A stretch of DNA of 64,000 nt from contig NZ_JAIUHG010000024.1 in the NCBI RefSeq assembly GCF_020164955.1, positions 1 to 64,000 on the forward strand. Direction: 5' to 3'. Below the pieces are notes generated by a model that had not been told where the DNA came from, did not search any database, and saw only the letters and a program-made list of their open reading frames with translations. Numbering within the stretch: the stretch's first letter is position 1; each line of letters opens with the position of its first letter. The translations under genes and the position numbers were made by a program. Below are positions 60,925 through 64,000 of this stretch, in pieces. This stretch comes from Mesorhizobium sp. CA8. Lineage in GTDB: Bacteria; Pseudomonadota; Alphaproteobacteria; Rhizobiales; Rhizobiaceae.

Positions 60925-61009
60925 GCCCCTATGGCGGAATTGGTAGACGCGCTCGACTCAAAATCGAGTTCCGCAAGGAGTGCTGGTTCGATCCCGGCTA
61001 GGGGCACCA
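60925..61009 (+). tRNA. tRNA-Leu (anticodon CAA), CCA encoded
   Basis: The acceptor arms GCCCCTA and TAGGGGC pair, followed by ACCA. The anticodon stem CTCGA/TCGAG holds a seven-base loop CTCAAAA with anticodon CAA, decoding UUG. The long variable arm and D-loop GGTAG fit a leucine tRNA. The TTC-type arm is GGTTCGATCCC. Confidence 0.95.
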
Positions 61010-61271
61010 TTTGGTTGATTTGAAGTCAGTAATCCAGCAGCTTCAAGGGTTTGTCATTCCTCCGAGGTACAACGGAAGGAACAGAAATGGGCACAGTGTC
61101 AGACAAGCATTCTTCAACGTAGGCGAAGCAAAAAAGACGGGAAGCACGTCCTACCGCTACCGGCGCGCTGTCGATGAGCCTTATCGGTCGTCAAAGCTGT
61201 TCCAAAAAGGGCAGCCGGCCGGCAGGGCTCATGGGGTCCAAACTCGTAACAGCCCGGCCGATAACTATGCA
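61010..61271. other. Stretch after tRNA-Leu without a recognisable gene
   Basis: No convincing gene, integrase or repeat is seen between the tRNA 3' end and the MFS gene. A plus-strand frame of 93 residues (containing TGSTSYRYRRAVDEPYRSSK) has no recognised match and poor codon character. If an island entered at the tRNA, a remnant could be here, but I cannot show it. Confidence 0.35.
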
Positions 61272-62471
61272 TTATTGCATCTGCACCTGTAGCGTTCGAC
61301 GACGGAAGATCAGCCAGCCCAAGCTGCAAGCGAGCCCGACGTTCAGCAGCGCCAAACCGGCGAGAACTGCAAGGGTGCCGTGGGGGCCGACTTGCTCCAA
61401 CAACAAAGCTCCTAAAGACGGCGCTGCCGCTTGGGCGATCAAGCTGGGCATAGCAAGACGTCCCATCAGTCTCGCGTACCCCGACGGACCGAACAGAGCG
61501 AGCGGCAGCGTGCCTCTCGCTATTGTTTCGAGGCCGATGCCTGCACCGTAGAATGCCAGCGCCACGGGCACCACCGGAACCCCGACCCAGAGCGCGCCAA
61601 TGCCGATGGCAACGAAGCTCACCGACGCGAACTTGGTCCAGATGGGATGATGGTAGCGGGCGATGACCATCTCGACGGCACGCGCCGACACCTGGGCGGG
61701 GCCGACCAGTGCCCCGAGCCCAACGGCAGCGGCGAGCGCCATGCCGCTGGCCTGCAAGATGGTGAGCAGATGAACTGACATCGTCGACGAAATGACCGCC
61801 GCCAAGGTCAGCGTGGCGGCTAGGACGACCATGATCGGAACTGAGGCCGGCTGAACGGCGGTGCCAACCTGCGCCTTTCCCGGTCGGTCTGTGACGCTCG
61901 GCAGCGGCACCCCACGCGGCAACATTGCGAGATAGAGGGGCAGGGCGAACAACAACTGGACCGAAGCATAGACGAGGCATGCGCCGCGCCAGCCCGTCTC
62001 GCCCATGAGGAAGGCCGAGACCGGCCAACAGAACGTGCTGGCGAAGCCGCCGAACAGCGAAAGGGTTGTGATAGCCGAGCGCGCGCTATGCCCGTAGAGC
62101 CGGCCGAGGGTCGCGAAGGCGGCATCGTACAAGCCCGCCCCCATCCCAAGTCCAACAATGAGCCACGCTGCGATATAGGCGGCGAGGTTCGGCGAGGCAG
62201 CGAGCCCGATCTGGCCGACGCCGATGCAGCCGGCGCTGAACGCAAGAACGTTCCGGCCGCCGTGGCGCTCGATGGAAGAGCCGACACGAGGCGAGATCAA
62301 ACCGGCGACGAGCAAGCCGAGCGACAATCCGCCAACGACCCAAGTCAGTGGCCAGCCAGAGTCAGCGGCTATCTTGGGTGCGATGACCGCCGGCAGGTAG
62401 TAGGTGGACCCCCAGGCCATGATCTGGGTAGTCCCAAGGACGGTTATGATCGTTCGCCGACTGTGCTCCAT
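61272..62471 (-). CDS. MFS transporter, probable arsenical exporter
   Basis: The product has 399 residues and 12 membrane helices. TTQIMAWGSTYYLPAVIAPK at the N-terminus and GLGMGAGLYDAAFATLGRLY match MFS proteins frequently found in rhizobial ars clusters next to an ArsR gene and a flavoprotein. Export of arsenite or a related arsenical (ArsK/ArsJ-like) is inferred from that context, not from a diagnostic motif. It follows the flavoprotein gene by 15 bases. Confidence 0.75.
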   Translation of the reverse strand: MEHSRRTIITVLGTTQIMAWGSTYYLPAVIAPKIAADSGWPLTWVVGGLSLGLLVAGLISPRVGSSIERHGGRNVLAFSAGCIGVGQIGLAASPNLAAYIAAWLIVGLGMGAGLYDAAFATLGRLYGHSARSAITTLSLFGGFASTFCWPVSAFLMGETGWRGACLVYASVQLLFALPLYLAMLPRGVPLPSVTDRPGKAQVGTAVQPASVPIMVVLAATLTLAAVISSTMSVHLLTILQASGMALAAAVGLGALVGPAQVSARAVEMVIARYHHPIWTKFASVSFVAIGIGALWVGVPVVPVALAFYGAGIGLETIARGTLPLALFGPSGYARLMGRLAMPSLIAQAAAPSLGALLLEQVGPHGTLAVLAGLALLNVGLACSLGWLIFRRRTLQVQMQ

Positions 62472-62486
62472 CGCGGTTTGATTCGT

Positions 62487-63881
62487 TCATGCTGCTGCGT
62501 TGCAGCCGCAGCCGCTCTTGCCAGCGGCTTCCGCTTCAGCGTCGGCGACACAACAGGCGTCTGCCTCGGAAGGAGCTGGGTCACCACAACACCCGCCACC
62601 CGCCGCGCGTATGGTCGAGGGAGGGACCGTGCAGACGCCTGTTTCGGGTAGCACCAGTTGCACCGCATCCGCAGCCGCCATCTCGCCAGCGAGAGCTGCC
62701 GCGACCGACCGCACCTGTTCATACCCGGTCATCAGCAAGAAGGTCGGAGCGCGGCCGTAGCTCTTGACGCCGACAGTGTAGAAGTCGGGCTCGGGGTGGC
62801 TCAGTTCGCGATGGCCGTGCGGGGGAACATCGCCGCAGGAGTGTTCGTTGGGGTCGATCAGAGGCCCCAGCGCCTTGACACTCTCAAGCCACGGGTCAAG
62901 GTCCAGCCTAAGTTCGCGCGTGAGGGAGAGGTCGGGCCGCTGGCCGGTTGCGGCGATGATACGGTCAACAGGTCCCAGCACTTGTAAGCCGTCCCGCGTT
63001 TGACCTTCGACGGTTAGGCGGCCCTTTGAGTTGCGGATGGCTAGCGTCGCGAAGCCGGTCACCATCGTTGTGCCGCCGCTTTCCACCAATTCGCGAGCAT
63101 CAGAGCCCAACTCGCCACGCGCGGGAAGTTGGTCGGCGTCTCCACCGCCGTAGATGCGCACAAGATCGGTACTGCGTGTCACCCAGAGAGAAGTGGTGCC
63201 CGGCTCATCAGCACCCAATCTATCGAGTTCCAGCAGTGCGTTGGCGGCCGAAAGGCCGGACCCTGCCACCAGGGTTGTGCGACCTGCATAGAGGCTGCGG
63301 TCGCGCCCGAGAATGTCGGGGATGCCGTAGGCGATCTTGTCAGCGAACTCGGCTTCGCCCTCCGCCGCGATACCACCGCCACCAAGCGGATTTGGCGTCT
63401 GCCATGTCCCAGACGCATCAACGACGGCACGCGCGCCGTCGCGTTTGATCCCCTCGGCGGTCTTCACGACCAACATGAAGGGCCGCGCCTGTCGATCCTT
63501 GCTCAAGACCTTGTCCGCGCCCCAGCGGGAGATGCCAACTACGTTTGCATTGGTCTCGATAGATGTTGAGAGTTCAGGGAGCCTCGCGAGCGGTTCAAGG
63601 TAGTGCGCGACCAGCTCATCAGCGGTTGGGAACGCTTCCGGATCGGGCATCGTCCAGCCACTGCGCTCAAGCAGCTTTACCGCCGTCCGATCAACACAGT
63701 AGCGCCAAGGCGTGAACACCCGGACATGACCCCAATCCCTGAGATTGGTGGCGATGCCATCGCCGGCCTCATAGACCTTCACCCGGAGTCCCCTTTGGAT
63801 AAGCTGGACGGCGGCCGCCAAGCCGACCGGGCCGGCTCCGATGACGGCGACAGGGAGGACGTCACGGTCATTCATTGACAT
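62487..63881 (-). CDS. FAD/NAD(P)-binding oxidoreductase with cysteine-rich tail (ars-associated)
   Basis: The product has about 464 residues. The FAD loop is VAVIGAGPVGLAAAVQL at the N-terminus, and a second nucleotide loop is TLVAGSGLSAANALLE. IIAATGQRPDL is the monooxygenase-like third motif. The last 40 residues contain Cys pairs CCGD and ACCV and then CGC, likely to bind a soft metal or metalloid. Similar proteins (ArsO-like) occur in arsenic operons. The ATG at 63881 (MSMNDRDVL) has AAGGA upstream. Confidence 0.78.
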   Translation of the reverse strand: MSMNDRDVLPVAVIGAGPVGLAAAVQLIQRGLRVKVYEAGDGIATNLRDWGHVRVFTPWRYCVDRTAVKLLERSGWTMPDPEAFPTADELVAHYLEPLARLPELSTSIETNANVVGISRWGADKVLSKDRQARPFMLVVKTAEGIKRDGARAVVDASGTWQTPNPLGGGGIAAEGEAEFADKIAYGIPDILGRDRSLYAGRTTLVAGSGLSAANALLELDRLGADEPGTTSLWVTRSTDLVRIYGGGDADQLPARGELGSDARELVESGGTTMVTGFATLAIRNSKGRLTVEGQTRDGLQVLGPVDRIIAATGQRPDLSLTRELRLDLDPWLESVKALGPLIDPNEHSCGDVPPHGHRELSHPEPDFYTVGVKSYGRAPTFLLMTGYEQVRSVAAALAGEMAAADAVQLVLPETGVCTVPPSTIRAAGGGCCGDPAPSEADACCVADAEAEAAGKSGCGCNAAA

Positions 63882-63925
63882 TTTCCATCCTTCCGGGATC
63901 ATCGAAATACGAAACAAAAAAGACG

Positions 63926-64000
63926 CTATGCTGCCGCTTCGCCCTCGACGGCACCGCAAGCCGCGTCAGCGCAGCACTCGTCAGCCAGGAAGCCGATCAG
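63926..64000 (-). CDS. ArsR-type arsenic regulator, C-terminal end (partial)
   Basis: Only the last 24 codons lie in the window: LIGFLADECCADAACGAVEG and EAAA, then stop TAG. ArsR arsenic sensors of rhizobia and Agrobacterium end in a similar FL-DECC region with a C-terminal cysteine group, so this is probably the operon's repressor. The rest is beyond the right edge. Confidence 0.5.
   Translation of the reverse strand: MIGFLADECCADAACGAVEGEAAA

Noticed and set aside
60753..61010. Minus-strand frame of 85 residues starting inside tRNA-Leu
   Set aside because: Its first part (MVPLAGIEPALLAELDFESS) is the antisense translation of the tRNA, a well-known annotation artefact.
61011..61292. Possible integrase remnant after tRNA-Leu
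   Set aside because: The frame has no recognisable tyrosine recombinase residues, and no repeat of the tRNA 3' end is visible in the window.
1..64000. CRISPR array, prophage or toxin-antitoxin locus
   Set aside because: No regularly spaced repeats, no phage structural genes and no small two-gene toxin module could be found.

Overview
This window reads as chromosomal DNA of a Rhizobiales alphaproteobacterium, most likely Mesorhizobium or a close relative. The sequence is GC-rich and gene-dense. Gene order is typical of rhizobia: argH next to tlpA, lptM, lysA and a TIGR02302-type protein; ftsE-ftsX; hpt-cpdR; metX-metW divergent from hisC-tyrC; and etfB-etfA-hbd. Short palindromic intergenic repeats of rhizobial style recur. 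I see no nod, nif or conjugation genes, no prophage and no CRISPR array.

Layout. 1-75 looks like the end of an insertion sequence. 210-6708 holds housekeeping and transport genes: a DUF3108 protein, a YddG-like exporter, a YhhN protein, a cupin, gloB, a methyltransferase and an SbmA/BacA-type ABC exporter. 6886-9551 is a small surface-polysaccharide patch with a pyruvyltransferase-like protein and two glycosyltransferases. 9760-15039 is amino-acid biosynthesis, with metX behind a SAM-II riboswitch and terminator. 15047-21672 holds mixed small genes and a frameshifted LysR regulator. 21830-25351 is a cell-cycle block (ftsX, ftsE, cpdR) with a full CtrA-type TTAA-N7-TTAA site in front of ftsE. 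25334-35304 carries a DMT transporter, a LysR regulator, the TIGR02302 protein, a PLP dehydratase with a divergent ArsR-type regulator, lysA, lptM, argH and tlpA.

36590-41802 is a glycerol-3-phosphate uptake operon (ugpB-A-E-C plus a phosphodiesterase). In it ugpB carries a frameshift and the phosphodiesterase lacks a normal start codon. 41954-45787 is a ferric-iron ABC operon with a RirA-type iron box upstream and a hairpin terminator after the binding-protein gene. An ECF sigma factor with its NrsF-type membrane partner, a PAS-GGDEF protein, hbd/etf genes, a rhomboid protease, a cobalamin adenosyltransferase, tRNA modification and DNA repair genes, and DsbB follow. tRNA-Leu(CAA) at 60925-61009 is followed by what looks like an arsenic-resistance operon on the minus strand: a partial ArsR, a flavoprotein with a cysteine-rich tail and an MFS exporter.

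The most unusual signal is a family of long palindromes lying exactly between convergent gene pairs (13962-14107, 41800-41945, 59297-59438), with a half copy at 24295-24338. All three full copies share a core of about 50 bases, whose internal hairpin shows compensatory changes. The flanking arms differ between loci, and their outer parts run into the stop codons of the neighbouring genes.
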